Below, one piece after another: positions 1 to 11,075 of a stretch of 64,000 bases of DNA. Under the pieces are notes generated by a model that worked only from the letters and a program-made list of their open reading frames with translations, made no database searches and had not been told where the DNA came from. Positions within the stretch are counted from its first letter, which is position 1, and each line of letters opens with the position of its first letter. The translations under genes and the position numbers were made by a program. Origin of the DNA: Larix kaempferi (lineage: Eukaryota; Streptophyta; Pinopsida; Pinales; Pinaceae); contig BSBM01000637.1 in NCBI GenBank assembly GCA_027924585.1, forward strand, positions 2,542,001-2,606,000. Direction: 5' to 3'.

Positions 1-1
1 T

Positions 2-2793
2 AACATTGGTATAGAAGCCGAGCCCAAGTTTGCTTCTATAGGGGATTATTGGGATGATGAAACTATTGCCCATATTTCAGATTTATTATGGGACTACCAG
101 GATATCTTTCCTACCAAGTTCACAAAAATGAAAGGCATATTAGGAGACTTAGGAGTTATGCACATACCTTTGAAAGCAGATGCCAAGCCAATAAAACAAC
201 ACCCATATAGGTTGAACCCGCGGTATAAAGAAAAGGTTAAAGAAGAAATTGATAAGATGCTCGCAGCAGGTATTATCGAGCCAGTAGAGGAAAGTGATTG
301 GATTAGTCCTATGGTGGTACAAGAGAAGAAGACAAAAGGTGAAATAAGAATCTGTGTGGACTTGCGCAAGCTGAACGACGCATCAGCGCATGATCCATTT
401 CCTACTCCCTTTACAGATGAAGTGCTTGATAATGTTGGAGGACAAGAGGCTTACTCCTTCACTGATGGCTTTTCGGGATACCATCAGATCAGAATCCATC
501 TAGAAGACCGCTATATAACCACTTTTGCGACTGAATGGGGCTCATTCTAGTATACGGTAATGCCCTTTGGTCTAAAAAACGCACCTGCTATCTTCTCTAG
601 AGTCGTTGTTGCTGTTTTTAAGGAATTCATTCATAAGTTTCTAGAAGTCTATTTTGATGACTGGACTGTGTTTGGTCTACTAAAGAACCATATAGGAAAC
701 CTCCGCATGATGCTAGAAAAATGTAGACAGTATCAGATTTCCCTTAACTTGAAAAAATGTATCTTCTGTGCTCCTTTTGGTATTCTTTTGGGTCATATTG
801 TATGCAGACAAGGACTTTTGATGGATCCTGTGAAGGTTGCCATCATTGATAACTTACCTGCACCCAACTCAGTTAAGCAATTGCGCACTACATTGGTACA
901 TACAGGGTACTACAAAAAATTCATCAAGGGTTATGCAAAGATAACTGCGTCTATGGAAAGATTGCTGAAAAAGGATTCGAAATTCCAATGGACAGAAGAA
1001 TGCCAACAGAGCTTGGATACACTTAAAGAAAAGATGATCACTGCACCTATTCTAGTTTTCCCAGACTGGAGAAAACCCGTTCATGTTCATGTAGATGCTT
1101 CTTCCATAGCATTGGGGGTTGTGTTGACACAACCGAGAGAAGGAGGTATTGACCACCCCATTGCTTACTCTAGCAGAAAACTGTCAACAGCTGAGAAGAA
1201 CTACACCACTATAGAAAGAGAAGGACTAGCTATGGTGTATGCCCTACAGAAGTTCAGGCACTACCTATTGGGCGCACATTTTAAAATGTATACTGACCAT
1301 TATGCTTTGAAATACATGGTCAATAAGCTAGTGTTAGGGGGGAGAATTTGCAGATGGCTACTACTCTTCCAGGAGTATGATTTTTTGAGGTTATTGTGAA
1401 GCCAGGAAGATTGAATGCAGGACCTAACCATTTATCTAGGATAGAGTCAGGAGAGGAACCTACAAATCTGGAGGACAATCTGCCTGATGCACAGTTGTTT
1501 TCTATTCAAGTAGCTGATGAATATTATTCCGATATTCTTGAGTTTCTCACTACCGGGAAAGCGCTAGTTGAGTTTACAATCCAGCAGAAGAAGCAACTTG
1601 TTGTCAAAGCCGCAGACTTCACTTTGATAGCCGGCCAGCTCTATAAGCTGGGTCCCGATGAAGTCTTGCGCAGATGTATCTTACCGCATGAGAAGAACTC
1701 GATCATCGCAGAAGTGCACTTAGGAACCGCAGGAGGCCATTTCGCAGGAAATCCGACTGCGCAGAAGATCTTAGCCGCAGGTCTTTCGTGGCCAACATTG
1801 CACAAGGATACTAAGGAATTCTGCAAATGTTGCGATGTATGCCAGCGGACAGGAAAACCCTTAAGAAGAGATGAAATGCCTCTAAGACCCCAGATAACAT
1901 TGTGTGCTTTTGATAAGTGGGCCATTGACTTTGTAGGACCTATCAACCCACCAGGAAAGAGAACCGGCGCAAGATACATCATCACAGCTACTGAATACCT
2001 CACCAGATGGGCTGAGGCAAAGCCAGTTAAGAATTGCGACGCTGTCACTGCCGCGCAGTTCATTTTTGAGAACATTATTACCAGATTTGGATGTCCACTA
2101 ATTCTAATGAGTGATCAGGGTACACATTTCCTGAATGAGACTATAGAGGCCCTTACTGAGGAATTCCACATTAGTCACCATAAGAGTACACCCTACCACC
2201 CGCAAGCTAATGGTACGGTGGAGGCATTCAATAAGATTCTCGAGAATGCCCTGACGAAGATTTGTAATCAACAAAGAGATGATTGGGACCTTAGAGTTAC
2301 AGCTGTGTTATGGGCTTACAAAACCACATGCATGAAATTAACAGGTCACACACCTTTCAGTTTGGTGTATGGACAAGAAGCAGTTATGCCCATGGAATAC
2401 ATTGTTCCCAGCTTCAGAATTGCGCAAATTACAGGAATGGTAGATACTGATACTATGAGTGAAAGACTCTCACAATTGCTTGCCTTAGAAGAAGACAGAC
2501 TTTTAGCCGGATTCCATCAGCAAGTACAGAAGGCAAGACAGAAATCTTGGCATGACAGGCATATTAAGAATAAAGTCTTTCAACAAGGAGACTTGGTACT
2601 CCTCTATGATAGTAAATTCATCAAGTTCCCAGGCAAGTTTCGTGTACATTGGTTAGGCCCTTTTCGGGTGATAAAGATAACAGAAGGAGGAGCAGTTCAG
2701 CTTGCGAAGCTTAATGGAGAATTGCTACCTACAATGAATAACGGGAGTCGGCTCAAGCTTTATCGCGATGGCCACTCCGCCCTGTCAACTTAA
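2..2793 (+). pseudogene. Ty3/Gypsy pol of element A (RT, RNase H, integrase), 5'-truncated by window edge
   Basis: The reading frame is open from base 2, so pol begins outside the window. Order: reverse transcriptase (about 200-900; YFDD box near 650 and FGLKNAP at about 566), RNase H (about 1080-1350), integrase. The integrase has an HHCC zinc finger (His 1717 and 1738, Cys pair near 1821-1853) and an intact DD35E triad: Asp at 1927, Asp at 2113, Glu at 2221. A GPF chromatin-side motif lies near 2653. Two breaks are visible: an in-frame TAG at 548-550 inside RT where Gln is expected, and a frameshift at the T-run 1381-1386 between RNase H and integrase. The protein would replicate the element by copying RNA to DNA and inserting it. 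Family: plant non-chromovirus Gypsy, of Tat/Athila type by overall motif style (inferred). Without the two breaks the rest reads cleanly, so decay is recent or light. Confidence 0.95.
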
Positions 2794-3459
2794 TTAGATG
2801 CTAAAGAAGTGCAGATGCCTAGTGTAGTTGAAAGAGGCATCGCATTATTATAGTCTACACGGAAGTCACGAGAAACTTTCAGTCTCTGGCTTCTCGCGCA
2901 GTTCCTTGAAACATCCGCGCATGTCAATAAAGTTTGTTTTGAGCGACCCTATTTGCGCTCTTGCAAAGTTTTTCCCGCATTGTCAAAATTGTCACTCTTG
3001 CAGAGTTCCCTGTTGTCAATTTTCCACTTGAGGAGTTCTCATTGTGGACCCCTCTATATGCACAGTTACCAATGCAGAAGTGACCCACCGAAAAATTTGA
3101 ATTATAGCAGTTATGTAGCCGCGTCTGAATATTAATGAAGGATAAGCTCGCCAATTAATTGTAGCCGCTCTGACAGATTCGGCTTGATCTCCCTAAGATT
3201 TGCATTTATGTCATGCACCGAAAGCTTTAAGCTTCTCCCGGAAGGCTGTCAGAGCCCGTCCATCGCAATTAATGCACCGCAGAGGTGCGGGGGTAGGGGG
3301 GTTGTCAACTCATGCATAGGCACCTACGGCTATTACCCCACTTGTCCGCATTTACTATCGCCTTTAGCTATAAATACCCCGCACTCGTATATCTTCGGGT
3401 TACTTTTCTCAAGTTGCATAGTGTCTTGTTTGAGAATCTAAGTTATTGTTTTCAGAGCC
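2794..3459 (+). other. Spacer between pol and extra ORF of element A
   Basis: Only short, unconvincing ORFs are present. The spacer ends with a TATA box (3369-3376) and a good splice-acceptor-like tract (TTGTTTTCAG just before the ATG at 3460), so the downstream ORF could be expressed from its own transcript or by splicing of the genomic RNA. Confidence 0.6.
3369..3376 (+). promoter_or_regulatory. TATA box upstream of the extra ORF of element A
   Basis: The sequence is CTATAAATAC, 91 bp before the ATG at 3460, so a start near 3400 would give a short leader. It lies in internal DNA of the element, not in the LTR, which suggests a private promoter for the extra ORF. This is position and consensus only; no transcript is known to me. 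Confidence 0.45.
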
Positions 3460-6300
3460 ATGTCGTGTAGACTGCTTCTTTTGTTTTCAGTGTTCGTGTC
3501 CTATGCTGTTCCGCCATTTGTCTGTTCAAGTCCTTGTTGTCTATACCGGTTCACGACGGAGAACCTGTCGACTGAAGAAATTATTCGTCAATTTAAGCGC
3601 CGAGGCTTAGATTTTGGCATGAATACTCCGGTGACGGCCTCGACTTACACGCACCCTGGTTGGACTGATCCCAGACAATCTCCTGGCACAAGGGCGTCTC
3701 AGCCACAGAAGCCGAACGAACCCGTTCCAGATCCCTTGGCCACTATGGTGAATTACATTCCTCCGCGCCCAGATGATGCACCTGAGGTGCATATTCCGAA
3801 GAATGCAAAGTATCTGATTCCGCTGCCTCCAATGGCGGAAGTCGTGCACCAGGAAGGGTCCCTGCTTGGACACCTTCCACTGGTTAAGTTTTCTGATTTC
3901 AACCTGGGAGACTACAGAACGTATCCTCAGTTCGTGCCAGATCGCTATCTGATGGTGGTCTATAATCCCACCAGAAAGGTTGATGAATTCGTCCCGAAGG
4001 AATTTGCCGCAAATCTTGAGCGGCCTAGACTTTTGAACCTACTGAAGCTACCGCACTTCGGGCGTAGCAATGAAGTCAATGCAGTTGTTAAGGCACTTCT
4101 ATCCTGCGTTCATGGAGGTTACCTTTGGCTGGGGAGGCCAGTCGATTTAAATGTCGACTTGATTCATCGTATTACCGGCCTATCTAAGGTTAGTAAGGAC
4201 CCAAATATTCATTTTGTTGGAAAAGATAAGGACAGAAAATTGGCTGCACAGTTGGTGCAGAAATACAAATTGGCAAGAGGAGGTCAGGCTTATGACCTCA
4301 CTATAGTCGAGGATGAAGCACTTAGATTTACAGGCAGTCTACTTACAGGCAGACTTCTCACGAAGTGCAGACCTAAAGAAGTTACTGGAGATATCGTGGA
4401 GCTCGCTATCGCAGCTGTGGAGGGAGAGAAGTACAACTGGTCTCTCTTCCTCCTCAATTCTTTCTTGGAAGACTGCCGGAACGTCCAAGACACCGCCGGT
4501 CAGTTGTTCCATTTTTCTTGGATTTTAATTTTATGTGCCTTTGTTGGGTGGAAGGAGCCCCCCAACACTCAGTTCCTTCTGCGCCGCGCAGGAGAGGCTG
4601 CCAGAATGCGCTATGTCAACCTCTGGGATTCTAGTAATCCCTCGAAGCGCAAGATGAACCACGCTGTTTTTTGTGAATATTACCATCTCCTTAAAGATAC
4701 CATTCAGGGAATGCCGAGGCTGAGTGAGGAGACAACACAAATATATGGAGCCAAGTTGGTCTTCTTTGCCAACTTGCATGAAATTTACCTCCGCCCTTGT
4801 GGCATTCAACAAGAATGGGTCGTAGGCCTTTACAGGATGACTACTGAAGATGTTGAAGAAATTGTAAAGTCCTGGTCAGATGAATGGAGGGAGGCCGCTG
4901 AAGTCGCATCCGCGATGCCACCCCCTTCTGTGCAAGAAAAAGATAGAGGAAAGGAAAAGGCTGCGCAGGAGACTGATGAAGGTCCAGCAGGACCACCCCC
5001 AAAGAAGCAGAAGCTGTCACACCCCGCAGAAGCGACAGAAGACCCCTCTGAGACCATTCCCTTAGGGATCAGTCAATTCTTGAAGGAGCAATTTTGTGAG
5101 CTGCAGACCTCGCACGCTCACATCAGAAGTGCTCTGGACCTGCAGTTCGTGGAAATAAAAGGTCTCGCAGGAAGAATTGCGCAGACCCATGCGCCGGCAT
5201 CCAGTTTGCAGGGACCGCAGGCACCAACAAGCACCGAGCAAGTTGAAGCACTTGCCGAGAGGCATACTGTAGTGCACATCCCGCCTATAAGCATGACACT
5301 TCCCGATCCTTTTGCCGCACTGCAGGTAAGCGCAGTTGGCCCCATTGAAATAAATTTGTCTTCCATTCCGATAGAAACCTTGCAGTTAGTGCAAGAGAAG
5401 GTCTCTACTGAGCTGAGAGCTAGAGAGCTCTCCACATTCCATGCAAACCAAAGACTGCAATCGCAGGAAATAGAGCTGAAGACAGGCTATAAGAACATCT
5501 CTGATAAGCTTGCACTCTATGAAGCACAAGACATTGGGATAAGAAACATAGTTAATGAAATCGCCCAGGACAATCCGGCCTACGAAATTCAACCAGAACT
5601 TCCTCTGGTTGAGAAAGTTCAAATTATTGGTGGAAGGGTGAAAGCCCTAGAGCAGGAAATAGTTGCTATTGCTGAAGACCATAGAACACAGATCACCGAG
5701 TTGGAAGCTCGTGTTGCAGCACATTCTGAAGATGATAGCCAGGAACAATTTGAAGCACTGTGCAGAGCTTCCACACAAATGAAGAGCAGAGCAGATGAAG
5801 CCAAGAGCTTCATGACACAAGCTATGGAGGCTTGGATTGAGCTTGAAACGCTCCCTTTCAAAGTGAGCCTTTTGGAACAGGTACAAGCAGCAGAACAGTC
5901 CCTAACTATTCCGAGCGAAGAAGCTAAGACCTTAGAAGGCTTAGCAAAGATGAGGAAAATGAGCAAAGTGCGCAGAGTACAACAACAACTGCACAAGCTC
6001 AGAAATGAAGATGCTAAACTCACCAACAGCATTCAGCCATTTATGGATGAGTATGCTGAACTTGCTACCCAAGCCGAGGCAAAGATCAAAGAATTTGCTG
6101 AATCTCAACAGTTGGTTGATGGCATAACTAAAGAAGAAGCCAGTTCAGACATGGTCCACATAGCTGCGGAGTGTGTGGATGAAATGGACACCGCTATTGC
6201 GAAGTGGAAGAAAGCATTTGCTGAGATCCAAGCAAGGGCAGATGCGCAGCTGAAGCGACCACACGCTAGTGCAAGTGGCTCGGGGACGAGCCACAAGTAA
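3460..6300 (+). CDS. Large extra ORF (946 codons) of element A, function unknown
   Basis: This intact ORF sits between integrase and the 3' LTR in the sense direction; its stop is 12 bp from the LTR start at 6313. I recognise no enzyme domain. Visible parts: a hydrophobic N-terminus (residues about 3-25, signal-peptide-like, or translated leader if the real start is the later Met near 3619); a globular middle (about 130-470) with a GYLWLGRPVDLN..ITGL stretch of the kind seen in extra ORFs of plant Gypsy elements; a charged linker with a basic, nuclear-signal-like PPPKKQKL near residue 512; and a long Glu/Lys/Gln-rich region (about 630-920) that looks like coiled coil. It ends in SGSGTSHK. A decayed relative of the C-terminal part lies at 8556-9362 and ends almost identically. 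It is open although pol is broken. It could be a structural or env-position protein; no transmembrane anchor is seen at the C-terminus. Confidence 0.8.
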   Translation: MSCRLLLLFSVFVSYAVPPFVCSSPCCLYRFTTENLSTEEIIRQFKRRGLDFGMNTPVTASTYTHPGWTDPRQSPGTRASQPQKPNEPVPDPLATMVNYIPPRPDDAPEVHIPKNAKYLIPLPPMAEVVHQEGSLLGHLPLVKFSDFNLGDYRTYPQFVPDRYLMVVYNPTRKVDEFVPKEFAANLERPRLLNLLKLPHFGRSNEVNAVVKALLSCVHGGYLWLGRPVDLNVDLIHRITGLSKVSKDPNIHFVGKDKDRKLAAQLVQKYKLARGGQAYDLTIVEDEALRFTGSLLTGRLLTKCRPKEVTGDIVELAIAAVEGEKYNWSLFLLNSFLEDCRNVQDTAGQLFHFSWILILCAFVGWKEPPNTQFLLRRAGEAARMRYVNLWDSSNPSKRKMNHAVFCEYYHLLKDTIQGMPRLSEETTQIYGAKLVFFANLHEIYLRPCGIQQEWVVGLYRMTTEDVEEIVKSWSDEWREAAEVASAMPPPSVQEKDRGKEKAAQETDEGPAGPPPKKQKLSHPAEATEDPSETIPLGISQFLKEQFCELQTSHAHIRSALDLQFVEIKGLAGRIAQTHAPASSLQGPQAPTSTEQVEALAERHTVVHIPPISMTLPDPFAALQVSAVGPIEINLSSIPIETLQLVQEKVSTELRARELSTFHANQRLQSQEIELKTGYKNISDKLALYEAQDIGIRNIVNEIAQDNPAYEIQPELPLVEKVQIIGGRVKALEQEIVAIAEDHRTQITELEARVAAHSEDDSQEQFEALCRASTQMKSRADEAKSFMTQAMEAWIELETLPFKVSLLEQVQAAEQSLTIPSEEAKTLEGLAKMRKMSKVRRVQQQLHKLRNEDAKLTNSIQPFMDEYAELATQAEAKIKEFAESQQLVDGITKEEASSDMVHIAAECVDEMDTAIAKWKKAFAEIQARADAQLKRPHASASGSGTSHK

Positions 6301-6312
6301 GTGTTAGGGGCC

Positions 6313-7778
6313 TGTTGGAGCATAGGCCGCAGCTATAGTAAAGCTGCAAATTTTGAGGAAAAAGCACAAGTGTTGAGAGGAAAGTGTTAATTTTGAATAA
6401 GCACCAATTTTTGGGTAGAAGTAAACAAGTGAGCAGTATGGTGCCAGATGGATGAGCTCAGCGCAGATCATGGACCGAAAATCGCGGAGCTCGCGCGCAC
6501 ACCCCAAAGGAGAATGAATGTGGCTGAGTAGAAAGCTCAGCTACCGTAATAAATGTAGCGACAGAATAGAAGGCTCAGCTACCCTCATTAAGGCTAAGTA
6601 CAGAAGTTATGGTTGCTCTGATCAAGGAAGAGCAACGCACCAAAGCATTGAAGGCGAAGGACAAGGAGCAGTGAATGATGAAGAGGTGCCCATACCCGCA
6701 ATCTGTGCCGAAAATCGTGGAGCCTGCAGGAAGCGGCAACATGACTGCAAGCGGCGCCTACAGTACACCTAGCCATGTACGCGGTTAGGGTTTTGGGGAA
6801 TACTACTGGGGAAAGGTCCACAGTTTTGTAAAGGTGCGACCGTCAAGGCCACCTATATAGATGTGTAATTGTAAAGGAAGAAGGTTAGATGTTTTAGATG
6901 TTAGATGTTTTAGCCATTAGAGAGCTAGAGTGGTTAGAAGGCCATTGTAAGTTGGTTGTTGATTGTTTTCTATTGTGTTGTTAGAAGATGAGTTAGATGT
7001 GGATAGCTGTGAAGCTAATCCCTGAGTTGCAGACAGTCTGAGTTGACGTCTGGACTATTGTAACCTCTGTAGAGGAAGAGACTAGATCGAGAGAAGGGCT
7101 CCCAGCTATGTGCGTGGAGTTTCCTGGAAAGATCTAAGGCTGCAGCTGTGTGCGCAGCGTTATTGTGTAATTTCCAATTGAGTTAATATAAGATATACTT
7201 CCCGTGGACGTGGTTTCCCATGGAGGTGAAGTCCATAAGTCTTCTTGTTATGATAATATTCTGCGTGAATGCATATCTGTGTGTTGTTATCTGTGCTTTC
7301 ATGAACATTGCATTATCTTTATGAATATGTTAAGTACGTTCTCGAAGCTTCCTTATACGTTATAATTGTTAAGTATTGAAGGAATCTGTAGAACGTCGTC
7401 GCTGCGATGCTTGAGAAGTGTGTTGCTGCGCCGTGGCACAGGTTTGGAAACATTACAGTATCGGACGTCGGGGGTAATCACCTCATGCGTCGGAGTGGAG
7501 ATACCGCGCAGCTGGGATGGTACGAGTTTCAGCGCCGTTGCACTGAGAGACCTACGGAAGAGTAAGGCATTCCGCTCCAAGGACTCCCAGAAGAGGGGAG
7601 AAGATTGCAGTCTCCGCGTCACCAAGGTTGAGGAAGCCTGATTCCTTAGCCCCCCCATAGCCACTTCAGGTGAGACTTCGGGCTGCTGCGCAGCTCGTTG
7701 CCGAGAGGGCTAGTGCGCCAAGGGGTGTTTGTTGCTGCGCTTCATTAAAACTCGGGTCTGTCCAAAAAGCAGCCAACA
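6313..7778 (+). repeat. LTR of element A (1466 bp)
   Basis: It begins TGTTGG and ends CCAACA, a perfect 6-bp inverted end. The boundaries are confirmed by the solo copy at 53466-54993 in inverse orientation, which has the same ends and a clean TSD. A TATA box (CTATATAG, 6853-6860) lies in the first half, and a short GTTAGATGTTTTA direct repeat is at about 6885-6915. It is the 3' LTR of element A. A primer-site-like sequence directly downstream hints that it may also be the 5' LTR of a second, truncated copy. Confidence 0.93.
6853..6860 (+). promoter_or_regulatory. TATA box in LTR of element A
   Basis: CTATATAG in the expected middle position of the LTR. The same place in the inverted solo copy (near 54440-54450) keeps a TATATATA tract. 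Transcription of the element would start about 30 bp downstream. Confidence 0.5.
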
Positions 7779-7780
7779 AA

Positions 7781-7793
7781 TGGTTCCGTTGCC
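7781..7793 (+). other. Possible primer binding site after LTR of element A
   Basis: TGGTTCCGTTGCC begins 2 bp after the LTR end. It starts with TGG as needed to pair with a tRNA CCA end and resembles, with two mismatches, the tRNA-Asp-type site known from Athila elements (from memory). If real, this LTR is also a 5' LTR and elements of this family were arranged in tandem. Confidence 0.35.
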
Positions 7794-8555
7794 TTATGAC
7801 TTGTGGAGCCAACAGTATGATTTCCATATTTTTCCTTGAATTACTTACAGTGTATGCATGAAGTTACTGTTATTTGATATATGTTTACTTTTATATGTAT
7901 TCACCACGGAAGGGATGAAATAAGATGTTAGTAGTTCGTGTATGGATGAATGTTAACAGTTAGGCACCTATAATGCCTTGAATGAATGGATATGTGAGAT
8001 AAGCACACAGTTAATTGTTAAGGTTGAATCGTTATATCAGAGCACACAACATCACACATATCATTCACTTACATAAGTTATTATCTTGATCAGTCTAAGT
8101 AAAATCGCATGATTAAGGATTATTGAATAAGATTGAGTAGAAGTGATTAGGTCTTATAACGGCCGCACGGTCTAGTTGACCCGCCGATCCATCAGAAGTG
8201 CTATGCAGTAAGGTGTTGATAACTTATCACTGTAGAGTGGAAGTAATCCCACTGCGTATTCCATGAATGCATTGGTTACGCAAGCATCCTTGCTTGCCGT
8301 AGCACTCGACACGGGGTAGACGACCTCGCACAGTTATTAACTGCAATATGCAATCCATCACCGCGCTGCGCATTAACTAGTTGAAACACTCGCATCACAA
8401 GGTTGTGGAAATATGCTTCTGCAACCACCCCTGCAACTTCGCCTTGGGTGAGACCTCAGGCTGCTTGCAGTTTGTTGTCGAAAGGGCCAGTGAATAGAGG
8501 TTTTGTTGGTATCTTGCATCGTGAAGTACCTGGGTCTACATTGAAAAACCTCCAG
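7794..8555 (+). repeat. Fragment of a related LTR or leader (family G)
   Basis: There is no gene here. The last 160 bp (about 8390-8550) align by eye with the last 150 bp of the LTR of element A (shared AAGGTTG, GGTGAGAC, GGCTGCT, GGGTCT blocks) and more weakly with the end of LTR2 near 25980-26100. This is therefore the 3' part of a third related LTR family. Its own terminus is lost, and it runs directly into the coiled-coil ORF remnant. Confidence 0.5.
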
Positions 8556-9362
8556 ATCAGAATCCACACCAACATAGATTTGCATGCGAAGCAGAAGAAG
8601 CTGAATAAGGTCATAGGGGAACTCATTCCAAATATCCTAGACTTCGATGAAGAACATGAAGTTGAAGCGACAATAGTCAAGATTGAAACTGCAATCGACA
8701 ATCTAAAATCAAATATGGAAGGCATGGAGATTCGGTATAAAGAAAATATTGCAGACTTGGAGTCTTGACAACAACCTGGAACTATGCTAGAAGTAAATAT
8801 AGCAAGAGCTGAGGAGCTGAAAAATTCAATAGAGAGCATCTCCATGAAATTTGCGAGGTTCCAATATTTATTAGAAGTGACCAAGTCATGGGCCATGCTG
8901 CAAGAAGACCCAGACTTAAAAAAAATTCAGGATGAAGTCCAAAAGAATCAAAAGTACCTTGACATGATGAACACCGCAATGAAGGATTTGTCTTTGAGGA
9001 AAAGGATACAGAAGTTCGTAGATACAAAAGAGATTCAGAAATAATTGAAGGAATTAAGGACAAAGGAAGTAGAAAATTCGGAGAAATGGAAACCACTACA
9101 GGAAGAGGCATTGGCACTCTCTCAAATGATTGAGGCAAAGCTGCAGGAGCTTCGCACAGTAGAGATCATAGTTAAAGACCAAACGCAAGAACCAATATCC
9201 ACGATGCTGCTCGAAATAGTGAAAGAATATGAGCAGGAAACTAAGGAGGCTATTGCGAAGTTAAGCGCAACATATCAAGAGTTCGTAGCAAAGAAGAATA
9301 TCCCAAGAGCTGCGAAGTTAACAAAGCCCAATGTCAGTGGCTCGGGGACGAGACACAAGTAA
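8556..9362 (+). pseudogene. Decayed C-terminal part of an extra ORF (coiled coil), relative of the 3460-6300 ORF
   Basis: One reading frame runs through the region with two in-frame stops (TGA 8766-8768, TAA 9042-9044). The predicted protein is rich in Glu, Lys, Leu and Ile in heptad-like order and ends SGSGTRHK, compared with SGSGTSHK in the ORF at 3460-6300. As there, the stop is 12 bp before an LTR (9375). The rest of the sequence is only weakly similar, so this belongs to a different subfamily. The N-terminal and globular parts are missing. It shows that the extra ORF is a regular part of this element group. Confidence 0.75.
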
Positions 9363-9374
9363 GTGTTAGGGTCC

Positions 9375-10093
9375 TATTGGGCACATCCCAAGTAAAGGAA
9401 GTTATGAAGGAAAGTACAGTCAGGCGAGGCCTAACATTGACCATTTTTGGGATAAAAGCGACTCTGAAAATCCTGGGAAGAGGGTATGGAGCAAAGTTCA
9501 GTCGGAGAAGAAAGGACATGTTTCCTTAGTAAAGAAAAATTACTAAGGACAAAAAAAGGTGTTTGATGCAGTTAAAGGCTGAGTGGAGACCTGACTTCTA
9601 TAGGAGAACAAACTAAAGAAGCAGAATGGTGTAAAGGACATGCCACTGTAGAAGTCAGAGCTGCGCTATTAGAGAAATCACCAGATTCAGAAGAGGCGAC
9701 GCCAAAGGGAGAACGATGTTAAAGCTTAGTGTGGTCTACAGGAGAACCACGGGTTTTTTTGGTTTTGGGTATAGTATGGGGGTTTCCCATAGTTATTGTA
9801 ATATGTGACCTTTGGCCACATCTATAAGGGTATTTTTGTATGAGGAAGAGTTCTTACATTAGAGGGTTAGCTAGTGAGTTGGATGGTGAGAAGAATAAAG
9901 AGCTAAGAGAGAACAAACTCTACAGCTAAGTGCATAGAGATCTAATTGTAGAGAAGAATCTACAACACAGTGCGCATACTGGAACCATTTCCCTTCCAAG
10001 CTAATAGAAAGAACAGTTCCTGTGGATGTAGCTCCTGCTTGGGGGTGAACCACGTAAATCCGGTGTTATGTGTATGAATTTATGATGTGCTTT
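9375..10093 (+). repeat. LTR2 copy 1, left part (split by element B)
   Basis: It starts TATTGGG (a decayed TGTTGGG) 12 bp after the ORF stop and runs to the GCTTT duplicated by insertion of element B. It continues at 25713-26111 and ends AGCCAACA, giving about 1118 bp in total. A second copy is at 31798-32102 plus 43916-44673. A TATA-like CTATAAGG is at 9822-9829. It is the 3' LTR of the element whose internal remnant is 8556-9362. Confidence 0.85.
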
Positions 10094-11059
10094 CGTTATG
10101 TAGAATTTTGCCCTACGGATAAGTCAAAACTCTCTTAACTTTAAAGCAGACTTTAAACTAACTCTAAAGCAAGAAACAAGTCAAAACAAATGCTACCTTG
10201 AAATTCCTGAATTAACTTTTACAACAAGATTAAATGTATTTAGAAACAGTAAGAGATGGAACACACCTTTCAAACTGACGTTTGTCCTGCTCCTAGCTCT
10301 TGATCAAAAGCTCCAATGTAGAACCTGTTAAGATCAACCAAAGAACAAACATGCAAACTTCCAAATACCTTGAATGTAAAGGTTAGATTCAAATCGAGAT
10401 TAGATACATTTCACGCTAAGAACTTATGCCAAACACATGAAATGGGAAAGACAAGACAAGTTATCTTATTACAACTTGAAGAATGCTTACATAGGTTGCT
10501 TGATGCCCAAGCCAATCCTCCAGCTCCAAGTGCCTTCTCCTCCAGCTATCTCCACAATGCTGCAAGATCATAAGTTTGATACTCAAGGAGTCCTCCCCCT
10601 TCCCCATGGAATGCCTCTCTTTTATAGTGTATGGTAGGTTTAACCAACAAGAGAGATGGGTGGATATAGGGAGAGATAAGTGGATCAAGGTTCTAATCAC
10701 AGAAAGTGAGTTGGGATCGAATCAGGGACCCCAATCTTCCACTATCTTTGAAAATCCAAAATCCCACAAGCCATGGGAAAAAGGCTAATAAAAGAGTACC
10801 GCGCCCTGTGGTCTGAGCACAATGCGGTACTACCGTGTTCTGGGGAAAAATCAAAACGCGGTAGTGTAGAGTACCACGCGCATATAAATGAGCAAAGCGC
10901 GGCAGTGTAGGTAAATAAAGTCTCAGCTGGGTCAGAACTTGTCAGGGTAGATTTACCTTCAAGGTTCATTCATCTTCTGGGTGGTTCAAACAGCAGGGGA
11001 AGTGTCGTCAACTCTGTTTGTGGTGGAGATGCGACATTGTGGAATATAGAGGTATAACA
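10094..11059 (-). repeat. 3' LTR of element B
   Basis: 966 bp. The outer end reads CGTTAT (TGTTAT in the other LTR, so one mutation) and the inner end ATAACA. The inner flank on the minus strand is the purine tract AGGGGGCATC. The TATA box on the minus strand (CTATAAAAGAG) is at about 10615-10626. A cluster of CGCGGTA-type words lies at about 10796-10915. Confidence 0.95.
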
Positions 11060-11075
11060 GATGCCCCCTAAAGTA
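11060..11075 (-). other. Polypurine tract of element B
   Basis: The minus strand reads TTTAGGGGGCATC immediately before the 3' LTR. Element D has the same tract at 33142-33155, which supports a shared second-strand primer. Confidence 0.6.

Noticed and set aside
1641-2075. 144-codon ORF opposite to integrase
   Set aside because: Mirror of a real coding region (integrase); no independent signal.
2828-3441. Several short ORFs on both strands
   Set aside because: They overlap each other in the spacer of element A and show no protein pattern.
7353-7861. Short ORFs on both strands in and after the LTR of element A
   Set aside because: They are noncoding LTR sequence; the solo copy at 53466-54993 does not keep the frames.
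10370-10573. 67-codon ORF, repeated identically at 25017-25220
   Set aside because: It is LTR sequence of element B; the two copies are identical because they are the two LTRs, and the LTR F relative does not keep the frame.
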